From contig CAJNYU010000909.1 of assembly GCA_905331475.1 (NCBI GenBank), forward strand, positions 1-64,000: 64,000 nucleotides of DNA, written 5' to 3'. This stretch comes from Rotaria socialis. Taxonomy: Eukaryota > Rotifera > Eurotatoria > Philodinida > Philodinidae. Every line of letters begins with the position of its first letter. The stretch's first letter is position 1. Positions 33,427-46,890 of the stretch are shown one piece after another. Below the pieces are notes generated by a model, which searched no databases, was not told the origin of the DNA, and was given only the letters and a program-made list of their open reading frames with translations. The position numbers and the translations under genes were made by a program.

Positions 33427-36220
33427 ATGATTATGTCATTTGATTTAAGTCGAACACAAAATCCATTTGGTGGTGGAGGTTTTTTAGCTGATCCTTTTCT
33501 TGAGCTTGCAGCAGGAGTAACAACTCCTGCTATACCAAAATCAAATAAATTCGATCCATGTGTATCAAATGGAGCTTTAGCTGGTTCAATTATTGGCACT
33601 TTAATCATGTGCACTTTTATAGGATTTCTTACATGGTTAATTTATATACGACCGAAATTAAGAGGTTTTTTCTATTTAATTTTATTGATTAAAATAGTTT
33701 TCTGTTGTTTTCGATAGAATTACATTATATGCATTTATATGAAAGCCGTAGAATAGCAAATAGACAGCATCTGCATAGTATTCCTTCTTCTGCGAATTCT
33801 AATCATAAGCAACAAAGTAAAAGGCAATATCATGATGATGATGAGGGTTGGTTTTATGTAATATGTAATCATTGATATAAATATTTACTTTTGTTTTTAC
33901 TAGATAATAGTGCTGTTCAATTACCAATAGATGTTACTGATTGTAAAGTATGTATGTATTTTATTGAACTGTAACTAATAGAATCTTGTCCGCAAATACA
34001 AAATCTTGTTTTACATCTCATTAAGAATATTTATGTTCATCGTTTTAAAAAACCTAAACTTTATCTTATGTCTAATTGAAAAGAATTCTCTATTGCAAGA
34101 AGAAGTTTACATTTTAATTTATAAAGTAGATAATCATATCTTGTTTTAGTTTGGCACATTTCCTTTTCGTCAATCGCAAACCGCGAGTGTCAACGGTCAC
34201 TATAATCGAGTTGATTGGTTGAATCGTATTTCATGTTCATTTCGTTCAGTGAATATGGAGAAAGTTCGTTTTTGTGTTTAGTAATACTTGTATTTTTTAA
34301 ATGTTTTTTTTTCTAAAACTACACTAGGATTCGGAAACGCTTGATATTCCATTATTAGATCCAACATTCAGTGGTCTTAATTTTAGTATAACAGGAAATA
34401 TGCGTGCAGGTATATTTGTTAAAGAAATAATTGATAAAGGAGCACCACCACAAGGCATAATAAAACCAAAATCATCGGATCAATTAAAAACAGGTTTTTG
34501 ATTTTTATATTCTTGCATTATGATATTCTTTTGTATCAATAAGGGGATCGTATCATGGCATTAACCGTATGTTTTGAATCAATCGTTTATGAAGATGCAT
34601 TAACGATACTTAGTTATGCATCACCATATCCGGTATGTTGACGATGCTACTCGAAACGATACTAAATTAATGTTATTCTTTTAGGTTATACTTCGTGTAC
34701 AACGTCCATCACATCATACAAAAGTCAATGAAACATCAGAAAAACGACCGCCAACAGTGAATACAACAAACAAAGTCAAATGGCAAGATGATTTCGAACA
34801 TTATGATAATGATAGTAAATATCCATGAAAGAATTTAAGATATTTTATCTACAGAGAGGAGACATTATCCGTACGATTAAAGTATTGGTCATATCTACTA
34901 GATGAATTCATTCAAATTTCCAAGAGGATTTTCAAGAAAAAAGGAACTGAGGAAAATTTCTTGTTCAAAATGCATAATTTTTTGTTGTTGTTCTATATTT
35001 AAAATAATAGATCGCACAGATTTAGGCCAGAACAAAAAATAAGCATCTTGCATTTGAATTGAAATTCTTCGCAAAAATTGCGATTAAAATAAAGCGACTT
35101 CATATAGATTCCTTTACACCATGAAAGAAATTAACTTGTTTCTATTGAATAGAAAAAAATGTATGACTTGTTTTTGTTAGCGTCACAACAATCTATTGTC
35201 CAACCCAATTCGCCAGTACCAGTTAACAATTTGCCTCCAATTCCAACAAATTCAAAAGTTCTTGCATCGCCAAAAAAACATTCGCCATCGAAAAAAACTC
35301 GTCCTAATAATAATGCTACTACTACTACTCAATCTCGTGTCAACAGTAGAGCATCTTCAGCAAATAAAGGTAATAAAATAAAAGCATCACCCAATAGTGC
35401 CACTGCTGCTACATCCGGAACGACAACTAAACGTTCTAATAGTGATGTTAAAAAACATCGACCAAAAGCAAATACTACTAATAGTAATAATAATAATAAT
35501 AGTCAACGTTCGATAGCTAATCAAATGATGTTAATGTCGACTGGTCTAACAGCAAAACCAGCAGCTAACACCAAAGCACCACCAATACCGACAAGTACAA
35601 AGCCAATAAAATCAGTAACTGACTCGGCTATATCTTATCGTCATTATAATAAAGGTGGTGATGGTGAAGGAGTAGCACGCTCGAAAGGTAGACTAATTAT
35701 GGGAATAAATATATTTATAGCGCATGAATATGCATGAGTTAATAATTACTTAATTATTCATTAATATTCTATTAATCTTTTGATTTTTCTTTTTCTCTTT
35801 AGATAAACCCAATAAATCTGAAGCGTCTATGATGGTAAATATGACTTTTTTTTTATTTCGAAAGAATTGAAAATTGACTTTGTAACTGTATTTTTCTCAT
35901 TTAAGCCTTATTACGATTCTCCATATGATTATTATTATGGTAATGTTTCGCAATATCAATATCTTCATCAGTCACATTTAAATAAAAATAATAATAATTC
36001 TCATTCGACTGAATCATTAACTGCCATAACACCTAATTTGGCGGCATCGATTTATACAATAAAATTATCCTCAACAAAATCGTGTGTTGGAATTCATCGT
36101 CGACGTGAACGACGTCTTTCATCACCTGCAGTTTTAGCAACTGCAGTGCTCGATAATAATACAGCGATAGACGTTGATGAAAAATTGGATTCAGTTGATA
36201 ATTCCGACTCATTTGTGTAA
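33427..36220 (+). CDS. Single-pass membrane protein with cytoplasmic PDZ domain and long basic Ser/Asn-rich tail
   Basis: Ten exons: 33427-33664, 33718-33846, 33904-33947, 34150-34263, 34328-34493, 34544-34632, 34685-34814, 35181-35687, 35803-35834 and 35906-36220; the total of 1,764 nt gives 587 residues. There is no clear signal peptide. A transmembrane helix lies at about residues 50-74 (ALAGSIIGTLIMCTFIGFLT) followed by RPKLR, so the C-terminal part is cytoplasmic. The PDZ domain occupies about residues 180-270: FSGLNFSITGNMRAGIFVKE as carboxylate-loop equivalent, GDRIMALTVCFESI and VILRVQRPS. The tail is basic and low in complexity (SPSKKTRPNNNATTTT), then Tyr-rich (YYDSPYDYYYG). Skipping the splice at 34814 would end translation at a TGA shortly after, giving a shorter isoform. 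The exon 4 donor (GTTCGT) is weak. A scaffold role at the membrane is inference. Confidence 0.75.
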
Positions 36221-39200
36221 TTTTTGTTTTTGTTTTCCTGTTATCTGATTTTTTGCTTTTACTGAGAGAAAAACAAGTGTTTATTGAAAATATTTAATTA
36301 TATATGATTATCTATTTCAATAGAAGAATAAATATATTCTTCATGTAAGATTATTAAATCACTTAGGATTTCGATAAAAGTTCTCGTTTCAACTGAATGG
36401 ATATGTAATGTGATCTAGAATAAGTTATTTTGAGTTTTTCTTTATCGACTGAAAAAAAATGTCAAGTCCGAAATTACCTGATTCAATCTATCAAAAATTC
36501 GTTACCACTCGGCATCATGTTTAAAAGAAGAAAATATGATTTTATTCATGCGAAGATTTCTTGGGTCATAGAAATATATATTTGAAAAAAAAAATAAGAA
36601 GCAATCGATCAAGTCTGAGATATTGATATTATTGTTTGTTTTTTAGTAGGAAATCGCCTGTTCATAATTAAAAATACAATTAATCTGCTAGCAAGAGAAC
36701 CGAAAGAGCGTAGTTTTGCTCTGCAATTCAACTTATTCGTTTTAGCTATATTCTCATTGATGATTATGTTTATTTTGATCTGTCTTCCGATTTTTTTTAT
36801 ACTATTCGATATGTAGTAGATAATTATCAATTAATGGCTAGTAATTAGGTATTATCTTAGAGAAGATAAAAGTGGAAACGACCGTGAAGTAAGCAAAGAA
36901 TCTTTTTCTCAAAATTTTTCTTTCGTATCTTATACCACAATAATCTGTCTTCCAGAAATAATTTGAATAGAGTGAACTTTCATCGATCGATGAAATAAGT
37001 TATGTTTTGCATGAATCCTACCACATCTTGCCTAAAAGAAAATCAAGTCTTGAGGATTTCGCTGACATCATATGGCGTGCATTAGACACTTTTTCATTGT
37101 ATTAATTAAATCCGCATATTTATTTATTTATTTATTTATTTAAACCTAGCACAAAGAATTCTGCGCTTAAACCTTAAACTGTTGATTCATTGCCGATTGG
37201 TACGACTCTTGAAAAAACTGAGCTTTAAGATCTCTTTAATCGACGAAACGGACGTTCCAAAACAAAAATATAGTTGATTGTCTTTTAATTGCACTAGTAA
37301 AAGAATATTATTTAAATAGCATGAATAATTTTAATCAGTAAAGAAAAATGATGGAATACGTACGAGCTGACTCAACATTTTTAAGCGTGGCTGCGGTGAT
37401 TTAAAAATTACTGCAAACAACGAAAGGACTGCACACTACTTAATAATGATATAAAGAATAGGATACATTATTATGTGTCTTGTGTAATTTGTCCATACAC
37501 ACGCTGGTGGTTCAGTGGTTTGAATATAGTAAATCGAGTACACGAAGATGATTCCATAAAACATTCCAAAGTATTGTATCTTTTCAAAGTTCAATACAAA
37601 AAGGCGGTTTCTTAACAGAAGAAAAAGAATCAAATGCAAATTAAAATGTTTTTGCTCTTTTTGATAACAGAAGTAAATTCTAAAGAAACTCTTAAATGCA
37701 ATTTTTATGATATTTTCATTTAATACTTTTAAATCAAAATCAAATAGAAAACAAAAAATAAATGATTAATGTATTTTCAGGATAAACATTGTGCAATATA
37801 AACACGATATTGATAAACTATGAAAGTGCTATAAAAAAAAAAGTAGATTAGATTTGTCTCGATGTCAATGAAACTGAACTGTAAATATAACATATTATTA
37901 ACAAGATAGTTTCGCAAGGATAATAATCAGTAGTACAACAATAATTTCCTTTTCGGAAAATTGAACCGGAGATACTTGTTCGATTTAATAATGGACTTAC
38001 CCGTGATGTTTTGAGATAGGAATGCATCTACTTCAGGCATTGTTCTCTCCAACATAATGGTAAATTTTGAAGTTCAGAAGAATTAAAATTTTGTTCCAAG
38101 ACAACCTTTTTGTTTAATATTTAGAAGAGAATGTAAATATAAGCAGTTGATTAGAAATAAAAGTCATTACTGTTAAAATACCATTTGATACATGAATATT
38201 TTGAATGAATTATACAAATTTTGATACATCTGTCTGTTTGAATAGTAAACCATACTGATCGATTTGATCTTAAACCGTTCATTTAGACTGATGAAATCAT
38301 TTATGACGCTCTGTTCTAAAACAAACGCTATAATAGGTCGAGTACAAGTGTGTACCCGCGCTCACTAAAATCATGATAGACAACTTAAGGTAACCAATTT
38401 TCCCCTACTTCAAAGTTTAATCCTACAGGGATTGTACTAAAAGATGTTTTTTTTTTTGAATGAGAATGCCATTAGAGTAATAAAAAAACGTTTAGCAGGA
38501 TGAAATTATATTTTCTGAGAATACAAGTAGTTCAAATCCTCAACAAAAGCATAAATCTCTTTAATTTCGTTTGCATAGCTTCTCATCTGACTATTAGATT
38601 TGATTAACAAACGATCATACTATATCAAACAACAGCAGTAATCTCTAATATTGATAGTCAATGATTACAAGTGAATTTCAATTATTGTCTTTCTCGTTAT
38701 GTTAAAAAGCACGTATAATTACGTGACGAAATTTCACCTGATGCATGTCGCTGGACACGTGTGAGAATCAAATGCAGAAATTTGCGACGCAAACCAACTA
38801 GAATATTTTATGGACCTCATTTGAACGTACTGATTTGTTGAGTAATCGACACAAACTCATTATTCATCTGAAGAGAAAATGTTTTGTTAACATTTTTTTG
38901 GAAATCAAGCAATAATATTTACCTAAAAACTTTGTCATCACTTTTTCATCTCGTGTATTTGCACCTAATCCAGACGCTTCTGGCACTGATTGGTGTACGA
39001 AAACAAAAGTATCTTTATTGTGAATTGGTTGTTAATAGAGATGAAGAATAGTTCGAATGGTTCGTTGCCAGTAGTTATTTAACAAGGAAACCACTCAGAG
39101 AATTGTTAATCACAAAATAGGAAATAACAATAGATGTTAATAAACGAATATGAAATGTATTGTGTTTTGACTTGTTTAATTTTTACATTCTCCGATGTGC

Positions 39201-40375
39201 GACCGCTGGATCGACTGTTGAAAAAAAGTAACGAAAGAAAGATACATGTGCATTGAAGCAGAGCGATCACGCATGAAGGTACTTTCTTTTCTTCGTGAAT
39301 GTTGTTACGGATTTGTCATCAATTCATCGAATGATAGTCATTTTCTTGTTCATAGTTAAATTTATTTAATATTTTGACTTTAATAGCTCATTTTTACAGA
39401 ATATGCATTGTGTAAAAACCGAGAAAAGAATGAAAATCATTTATGATTCAGAACGAAACACAGGGCAACGAATATATAATTATAGTGGCTGGTAACAATG
39501 ACTATTCCTTTTTCATATAGAATAATTTAACAAAAAGATCAGTTTATCAGTAGAATTTTATTTATTGCTAAAATTTGGCATTGACACAATGTCTGTTGCT
39601 AAATTGCATTGTAGCGAGATCTGTAAAATACAGATGCTATCGCATTGCTCTTCACTGCTAGTTAACTATCGAAGGGAAAAGAACTCGTTTTATTTATCCT
39701 TACAATTTGAATAGAAATTTCCATTCTTTTTTGACTGACACGATATTCAATATGGCTTGGGCGCAATAAGTCGTCAATTATTTACTGTTGTAAGACATAA
39801 CGTTTCACAATAAATATAAAAAGCATAGCTTGTTTTTATTAATCATCTGGTGACTATGTCAAATCAATAACATCATCCGAAGAATCAATGTTTTGTCGAA
39901 AAATTAATAATATTTTATGTATTATTTACAAGAACATTATGCGACTCGTAATGTTTTAACTAAGTTAATGAATTAGAATGACAAACTTTGAAGTACGCAA
40001 AATCGATTCCCATCAGCTAGAGTTCTTTTTCGATTTCTTAAGACTTAGAGATGAAAGATCTTCTGTCTGCTTTTTTTTTCATTGACTATGAAAATACTCG
40101 ATGATTTTAACACCAATTGTTTTCTAATAATCTTGTTTTGATTAAATAGAAGAGCACTATACAATTCCGACCGCCTATCATACCTATTCATTGTATATTT
40201 CTACTGAGTTGTTTAATAGGATTTACTAGATTTTTATTTAAAATAAAAATAGAATTCACAAAATTGATGACCCAAGGAATCATCGAATCTTATCAATATT
40301 TAAATGAGATTCAGATTCAGTGCGGAAATCAAACTTAATTTGACATCCATTTAATCTTATATTGACATATAATAT
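36221..40375. other. 4.1-kb intergenic region with weak exon candidates
   Basis: No clear gene. A (TTTA)n microsatellite lies near 37115-37142. On the minus strand, three short coding-like pieces stand out. Near 38931-38993, PEASGLGANTRDEKVMTKFL sits between an acceptor and a GTAAAT donor; the next segment ends in a stop after two codons. Near 38000-38042, MPEVDAFLSQNIT is followed by GTAAGT. They may be exons of small genes or chance; no complete model could be built. Confidence 0.3.
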
Positions 40376-41672
40376 TCAAAGAAGTTTATTACTATTACTA
40401 GACGGTCTATTGTTTTCTATTGGCTCTTGATTTTGATTGAAAAAATGTGATGATACTCGATTTTTTAGCAAAACCCAATCAAACATAGAATCATATTGAT
40501 AATTAAGACGATAAGACAAATTACGAAATATTTGACGTATATAAAAGTAATCAGGTTCATCGGTGTATTGCAATCTACGGCAATAATTTAAATACATTGC
40601 AAATTCAGGTGAAAATCCAGCACAAAGATTCGTTATTGAAATAGACATTTTTAATTCGCAAATTTTTTCATATTTGTGCTTTTTGTTCAATGCGCTTATG
40701 CCTTGCCATGGAAGAGTACCTCTAATAAGATCGATATAGCAAATAGGTTAAAAAGAAAAGGAAACACTGAAAAACGACAAACCGACTGAAATAAATAAGA
40801 ACATGAGCAAGTGCTTCCATATCATCACGACGTGATTGTTCAATGCCAAGATGTGTTGATATCTTAGGACAAAGACAGAACAGAAAATATCAATTGTAAT
40901 AAAAACTCGTGGAAAAAAAACATACAGATGCATATCGAGGTGTACCTGTTAGACTTTTGCCTTCTTTATATGAAATATGCTTATTTAGACGATGATCAAA
41001 AAACTTTTTTGCTAGACCAAAATCGATAAGAAATATCTAAAATAAATCGGTTAGAGATATTTTTTGAACGGTAATTCTTCTTCACAGGAGAATTCATATG
41101 ATCACTTCCATGATAGTTTACACTAACCTGTGCCGAATCTTTTCCGATGCCGACAAGAAAATTATCTGGCTTGATACTAAAATAAAATCCAACATAAACA
41201 TCTATTCGTTGTTCACTTACTCTCGATGAAGATAAAATTTTCGGTGTAAACATTCTACGCGTGATATCATTTGATCGGCTAACATCAAAATAGTTTTCAA
41301 CGAAAATTCTCGTTTACATAAATGAAAAAGATCTTCTAACGATGGTCCCAAAAGTTCAATAACTAAACATTTATAATCACCTTCTTCACCGAACCTATTC
41401 GAATATCCGATTTTTGATTTTTGATTCCGATTCGTATCAACTTACCAAAATAGTTTCGGAATGCCTTGTATACCTTTCATTAATTTATATAATTTTGCCT
41501 CAAAAGCTAATTGTAGCGAATAAGTATTATTGGCTTCGAGTTTAATAGCTACATGTTCTCCTGTTTGAATATTTAATGCACGATAAACATCACCAAATGA
41601 ACCCGAACCTAATTTGCGTTCTAATTGCCATTGATTGGCAATTAATAAATTATTATTTGTATTATTATTCAT
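40376..41672 (-). CDS. Casein kinase 1 family Ser/Thr protein kinase
   Basis: Six minus-strand exons: 41446-41672, 41221-41394, 41128-41176, 40926-41036, 40783-40862 and 40376-40721; the total of 987 nt gives 328 residues. All kinase landmarks are present: glycine loop [16 protein letters not shown] with the catalytic Lys, [10 protein letters not shown] (CK1 signature), [12 protein letters not shown] (completed across the exon 2/3 splice), IDFGLAKKF and [10 protein letters not shown] in place of [14 protein letters not shown], also a CK1 hallmark, is completed across a GTTTGT donor. The kinase appears catalytically complete. The short Ser/Asn-rich tail lacks a palmitoylation or delta/epsilon-type regulatory extension, so it is closest in layout to the alpha group. 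The exact orthologue is not assigned. Confidence 0.9.
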
Positions 41673-42965
41673 AGCTATTTTTTCATAGTACTTCTTTTTA
41701 TTTAAATTAAAATATTAAACTAAGCAAAATTAGATGATATTTATATAAATGAATTGTAGAGCGCATTTATTGTGCACGGAAATAGTTAACAATCATTATT
41801 TTAGTAAAACCTATAAATAGAATCTCAAAAAATCATGGAATTCGTTTTGTTTTACATAATAGTGATATGAGCATCAATAATAACATTGGGTATGGTACTA
41901 ATGAATAGAATGAATTCAGAGAATTCACGAAAAATACTTTGTTATCAGCTTGTTACGTGAATCAGAACATAGGAAAGTGTTATTCAACGAGTTACTTTTT
42001 AATGTTTTGTTAATGCGGAAGATTGAGAATTTTTTATATTTTCATTTTAGCAGTTTTGCGTTTTAATGTCAGATCTGAAGCTTAACAAGATCATTTACAA
42101 CATGATTATTAGTGGCTGATTTTCACTGATTATACATACCATGAATTTTTATTCGACAAAAATAGTTGAAGGTTTATGTAAATTATTTTTAATTTTTTGA
42201 ATACATTTTGGTAACACTTTAACGAACTCTGCTATCGTATAGAAAGTGAACTTATAGTTTTATGTCAATAACTTCGCAGATATCTTGGCCCATATCATGA
42301 AAGGTAATTTGTATATAAACAAAGTCTCTGAATGCACAATTTCGATAATTCCCATAAAGAATCCCTGGTCGAAAAATACAACACAACAGCATATCTCTCG
42401 TGGATTGAATCATATCCGAGTAGATTCGATTGAGAGAATTTTTCAAAAACGTAAATTATTTCTATACCTTTGGTTCAATATTGTTCTCAATTCAATTGTT
42501 TAACATTTTTTAATCTTGTGAACTATTCTTAAAATTGAAATCTAAACGTAATCTTCGATTTTCAACGTCATAGTGTGTACTGCTGTGCGTATCTGGTTGT
42601 TGCTCACATGCATTGTTATGAGTGTTTCTTATCTGTCTTTTACATACAAATATTTATACACCTAGGCTTGATAGTTATTGTCATTAGCTGTTTTTCAAAA
42701 TACGAATGCGTCTGCTTTAGATGACTCTCGGCATATACATCATGCGGCTAGAATATGTTTACGGTCATTTTGTATAAATTTGTTTTATAACTGTTTGTCT
42801 TCGTAGATTTCATGGAGTTTTCAAAAAACAAAATAGATTTGTTTTGATAGTTTTTATCCTTACGACGAAGTTTGTCACATATATTTCATTCTCACGTTTA
42901 AGATTTGAAGAACAAACACAGACGTTTGCTACATTGCCATCATAATATTCATAGTTGACCACAGG
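41673..42965. other. Intergenic region between divergent genes
   Basis: This 1.3-kb AT-rich spacer lies between the minus-strand CK1 start (41672) and the plus-strand SAM-like gene (42966). Frames at 42252-42446 and 42285-42503 have no motifs. Promoters of both genes are expected here but none can be pointed to. Confidence 0.4.
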
Positions 42966-43457
42966 ATGTACGATGAATATGCTTATGGAACGGAACAATA
43001 TGCCGCTCAAACGGTTTTACCTAGATTAGTAGTCGAACGAACTTATCAAGGTAAGACTTGTTATTGTCTCATACCGTTCGTCGAATATGAAGCGTAAATA
43101 AATCTAGGTGTAGCCTCAGAAAGTCGTAAGACCGAAAACCAGCGAGCACTTGTGGCTACAAGCAGTGTTGGATCATCAAGAAAAACCTATCGTCAAATCG
43201 TTCGAATTCATGATTGGAAAGAAGAACACGTCGTGCAATTTTTCATCGATAGTGATTTGACAAGTCTACTACCTATCCTGAAGGGTATCGATGGTAAAGG
43301 TCTACTTGAACTTTATCGAATCTATCAACAATCACCTGACCGTCTCTACAAAATGTTTAGCACTTATAATGACGTCGCTTCTCTAGGATCATTTTTCAAA
43401 TTAATGGCTACATTTAGGAATTACATTGTGAGAACTGAGAACGAGGCATATTATTAA
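42966..43457 (+). CDS. Small SAM-like domain protein
   Basis: Two exons, 42966-43050 and 43108-43457, with a 57-nt GT..AG intron in phase 1, give 144 residues. The first half is polar (MYDEYAYGTEQYAAQTVLPR). The second half has a SAM-type helical signature: IHDWKEEHVVQFFIDSDL, then LLPILKGIDGKGLLELYRI, i.e. W-x3-V-x-F at helix 1 and the GxxLLxL helix. SAM domains oligomerise or bind partners or RNA. The protein has no other domain. Rotifers carry many short SAM proteins of unknown role. Confidence 0.65.
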
Positions 43458-45897
43458 GACATAGTGATTCTGTCAATTCATTTAAATAAATTTTCGAAAA
43501 TTAAAAGCTTCTTTGTTCATTAACTGAATCACATTTTATATAAAAGACGTCACGAAAACGTTGCTCGAAGGTAATAGTGAGCATCGCACATCATACTTAA
43601 TCAATATCAAATGTAGAGAAGCTGCTTGTAGTGTCTTTCACCACTCGTAGTAGTAATAAACACATGCTGTTTTTGCTATTTTACACATCATTGATGATAA
43701 GAACAGAAATATAGATCAAAGTCTTATCAACATCTTCAGAATTTCATTCAGTCACTCACATGAAAGCAATTTCGAATTCGAAAAATCGCTAGGAGAGTTT
43801 CTGACACTAAATAAATTGGATTATTATATCAAGAATAATATGTGAAGTGACACAGATTATCATAGAATGAATGCTTTTATAATGAGACAGTGATGACGCG
43901 ACAAAGAAAATAGATTTCAACTAGTTTGAAATAACTTTTACTTTTTTCGAACAACATACATCCTGGCGTTAAAACGGAATATTCGGTTAGAAAAAAGATA
44001 GCGGTACAATTAGATGTTAGCTTCCATCATTACTACTTTACTTAGCGTACAGCTTTTCAAGTTGTAAGGCAACAATAAACGTATCTGATTGAATATGCTT
44101 TTTTTTGTCAGAACAAAGTACTGAATAATTTCGATTCACATAGTTGAATCAAACATAAATATCCAGTCGTTTGGTTTTTTTTATTTAACTAGATTAATAT
44201 GAGTAATAGTAATTACTTAAAACGATATTTGTGGGGAAATAATTGCAATTCAAATCGGGCGTCACGATATCTATGCTTGATATGAAAAGTATTCCTATTA
44301 TTTCGTTTAAGTAAATGCAAAGAAAGAACTCTTTTTACGTTTTCTTGTTTGCTTAGATAAAAAATGAGTTGATAACCAAAGAATATTTTGTTTGCGTAAA
44401 ATTTTGAAAAGAATAATTTGTACTTTTCTTTTATGTCACGATAATATGTTGTTCGTTTGATTCGATAAAAATAAACGACATTGGAGGAAGAATCCCATAG
44501 ATAAGTAGCTGTTTTGAAATACAAGCCTGACTATTCTAATTAGTTCTTTGTAATCGTTTAAATCAGAAGTTATCTAATATTGTATTTGATGTCTAAGAGA
44601 TTTTTGCAACAGATAGATGAAAATAGTACAGGGCGTTCATCTGTTTTAGCGAAAGCTCTCTTAAACTGGTGGAAACTTTTTGATCTATGTATTAAAGTAC
44701 TTGAAAGGTATGCTGAAAATTGCCATACGTGAATTTTCTAGTCAGTGCCGGTATGTATTAGTTCAACGTTTTATAGATTATAATTTTCGTGAAGTTTGAA
44801 GTGATACATAGCACTAGTTGTAATCAGTAACGACGAATCTTTCTCCTATGACATATAATTTTGAACGAAATAGAAGTGTAATTTCAAATGTTTCATTAGA
44901 AATTTGTAATGAATTTGCAAATTTTATGTGGAATTTTTGTTGTGTTAAATATTAACTTATGAAAACAAAGTAATAAAGTTCTATTGTTTATTTTATGTCG
45001 CCTAGATTCAAAAAGGCTCGGAAACCAAGAGAAAATATCTACGTATTACAATTCGATTATGATTGAAAATATTCACAGATGTCCTCACACTTCAGTATCC
45101 TTCAAGTAACATGTGTTTATCGATCATAGATAGCCACGATTTTGTCTGCGTGAAGTCGCATAGTAATAGTTTTTCTGTGTTTAGAATCTTACTATTCTCA
45201 TCATGAAAGGGTTCATTTTCGTTTGTTATTAATAATCATTGTCTCAATTTTATAATTACAAGTTTAGTGAAAACATTGTCTCTCATTTACATATCAACAA
45301 GAAGATACTCTGTCATAGATATCATTAAGCATAATCCGTTGCTATTTCAAGATAACGAATTTCATCCGTGATATCAAGAATCGTATTGTCTAGTAGACTA
45401 GAAAAAAAATGTCACTAAGATAAGAGTTTTGCCACATAGGTCGATTTTTGTGGTACACACTTAGATCAGAAGTCTTTTTCTGCACGGTAAGAAAATAGAA
45501 AAACCACATCGATTTTATTTCCCAAAGTGAAAATTAACTGTAAGTCTATTTAAAAAAAAACAATATGAACATTCTGTATGCGTAGATAACAGGAAACTTA
45601 AAATGATAGATATGAATTTTATGTCTAAAGTATAATTTTATAAAACAATAATTCACAGAATTTAAAAAGTTTGTGATGATTGTAAAACAGGATACTCATT
45701 TGCCCTTAACAAGCGAACTTTAGCCCCTACGGCATGTAAAATATGGTTGAAACACGGATTATCATTTGCTGAGAAATAATCTTTTCTCACTGAATAGGTA
45801 ATGTGAATGTCAATCCCTTTCCGATCTTGATTCTACGTCATTTTCAGATCAGTTCTTGAAATATAAGTATAATTTCATATAGCCATTTTCTTGCCAA
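43458..45897. other. 2.4-kb intergenic region without supported gene
   Basis: The AATAAA at about 43488 may end the SAM-like gene. The minus-strand frame 44213-44524 (103 codons) is rich in Phe, Tyr and Lys with no domain and looks like chance in AT-rich DNA. Confidence 0.4.
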
Positions 45898-46890
45898 ATG
45901 CCTTCAACGGACACAAGCGCTATTGCTTCATGGAATAATATTTCAGCTAATATCAATCGGTATTTTTCAATAGTCATTTTTCTTTTTGGAACAATCGGAA
46001 ACATTCTCAATATAATTATTTTATCACAACGACAACTTCGAACCAATCCATGTTCATTATTTTTTCTTATTTCATCTATGGCCAATCTTAGTGCTATATT
46101 ATCTGGTTTGACAACGCGTATGCTATCAGGTTGGGCTTTAGACTTAACCAATACAATCGATTGGTTATGTAAACTTCGTGCTTTTGGTTTATTTCTTTCA
46201 AGAAATGCTGCTTCATGGCTGCTGATGTTAGCTACTATGGATAGATGGCTTTTATCATGTAGAAATTCTCATTATCGAGAGATGAGCACATTAAAAAATG
46301 CTTATCGTGGAACTATTATGACTATTTTTCTTTCGACTTGTCTTTACTGTGCAGTCTTTTATTGTTATGAAGCGAATTTAATCAATACTCCACTAGCATG
46401 TTATGGCAAAACGTTGGCTTGCCGTTTTATAAATGATTTAAGTTATGCATGTCTGACAATATTGTTTCCTATGATCATCATGTTAATATTTGGTTTAGTG
46501 ACAATACGTAATATTCGTAAAGTTAAAAATCGTATTCATGTGGCAAGTATTACTGGAAAGCGGGGCACGGGAAATTCATCGACTGTAAGACGTTCAAGGC
46601 AAGATAGACAGAAAAAATTAGATTATCGACTGTTCTTCATGCTTTTCATACAAATTATTCTCATGTGTATATTAACGCTGCCTCAAGCTGCTGGAAAATT
46701 ATATTCAACTTTAACATCAGCTGAAAAGCAAACACCATTGACGACAGCAATTGAAAACTTTGTATTTAATTTGTTTCTTTTAATGACTTATGTTGCACAC
46801 GGAATGCCATTTTATATTTATGCATGGAGTGGGGGCCGAATTTTTCGAAATGCAATCAAGACTTTGATTAAAAAATATATCATAAAATGA
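45898..46890 (+). CDS. Rhodopsin-family G-protein-coupled receptor (FMRFamide/peptide-receptor-like)
   Basis: Single-exon 330-residue protein with seven hydrophobic helices. The short N-terminus has an N-glycosylation site (NNIS). TM1 carries GNILNI with the conserved Asn. TM3 ends in MDRW, the DRY equivalent. The C-C disulfide pair is probably WLCKLR before TM3 and a Cys in extracellular loop 2 (ACYGKTLACRF). The third intracellular loop is basic (RRSRQDRQKKLDYR). TM6 is LFIQIILMCILTLPQA. TM7 has GMPFYIYAW in place of NPxxY, as in many rotifer orphan receptors. Ligand unknown; a neuropeptide receptor is likely. The intronless structure is common for expanded rotifer GPCRs. Confidence 0.8.
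   Translation: MPSTDTSAIASWNNISANINRYFSIVIFLFGTIGNILNIIILSQRQLRTNPCSLFFLISSMANLSAILSGLTTRMLSGWALDLTNTIDWLCKLRAFGLFLSRNAASWLLMLATMDRWLLSCRNSHYREMSTLKNAYRGTIMTIFLSTCLYCAVFYCYEANLINTPLACYGKTLACRFINDLSYACLTILFPMIIMLIFGLVTIRNIRKVKNRIHVASITGKRGTGNSSTVRRSRQDRQKKLDYRLFFMLFIQIILMCILTLPQAAGKLYSTLTSAEKQTPLTTAIENFVFNLFLLMTYVAHGMPFYIYAWSGGRIFRNAIKTLIKKYIIK

Noticed and set aside
37115..37142. (TTTA)n run as a possible regulatory repeat
   Set aside because: Ordinary microsatellite in AT-rich DNA.
40936..40950. Donor-like GTACAC inside the CK1 gene (at the SLTG codons)
   Set aside because: Reading through keeps the conserved [10 protein letters not shown] motif and a better donor (GTATGT) follows.
45849..46151. 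Minus-strand 100-codon frame over the GPCR start
   Set aside because: Shadow of the receptor coding sequence.
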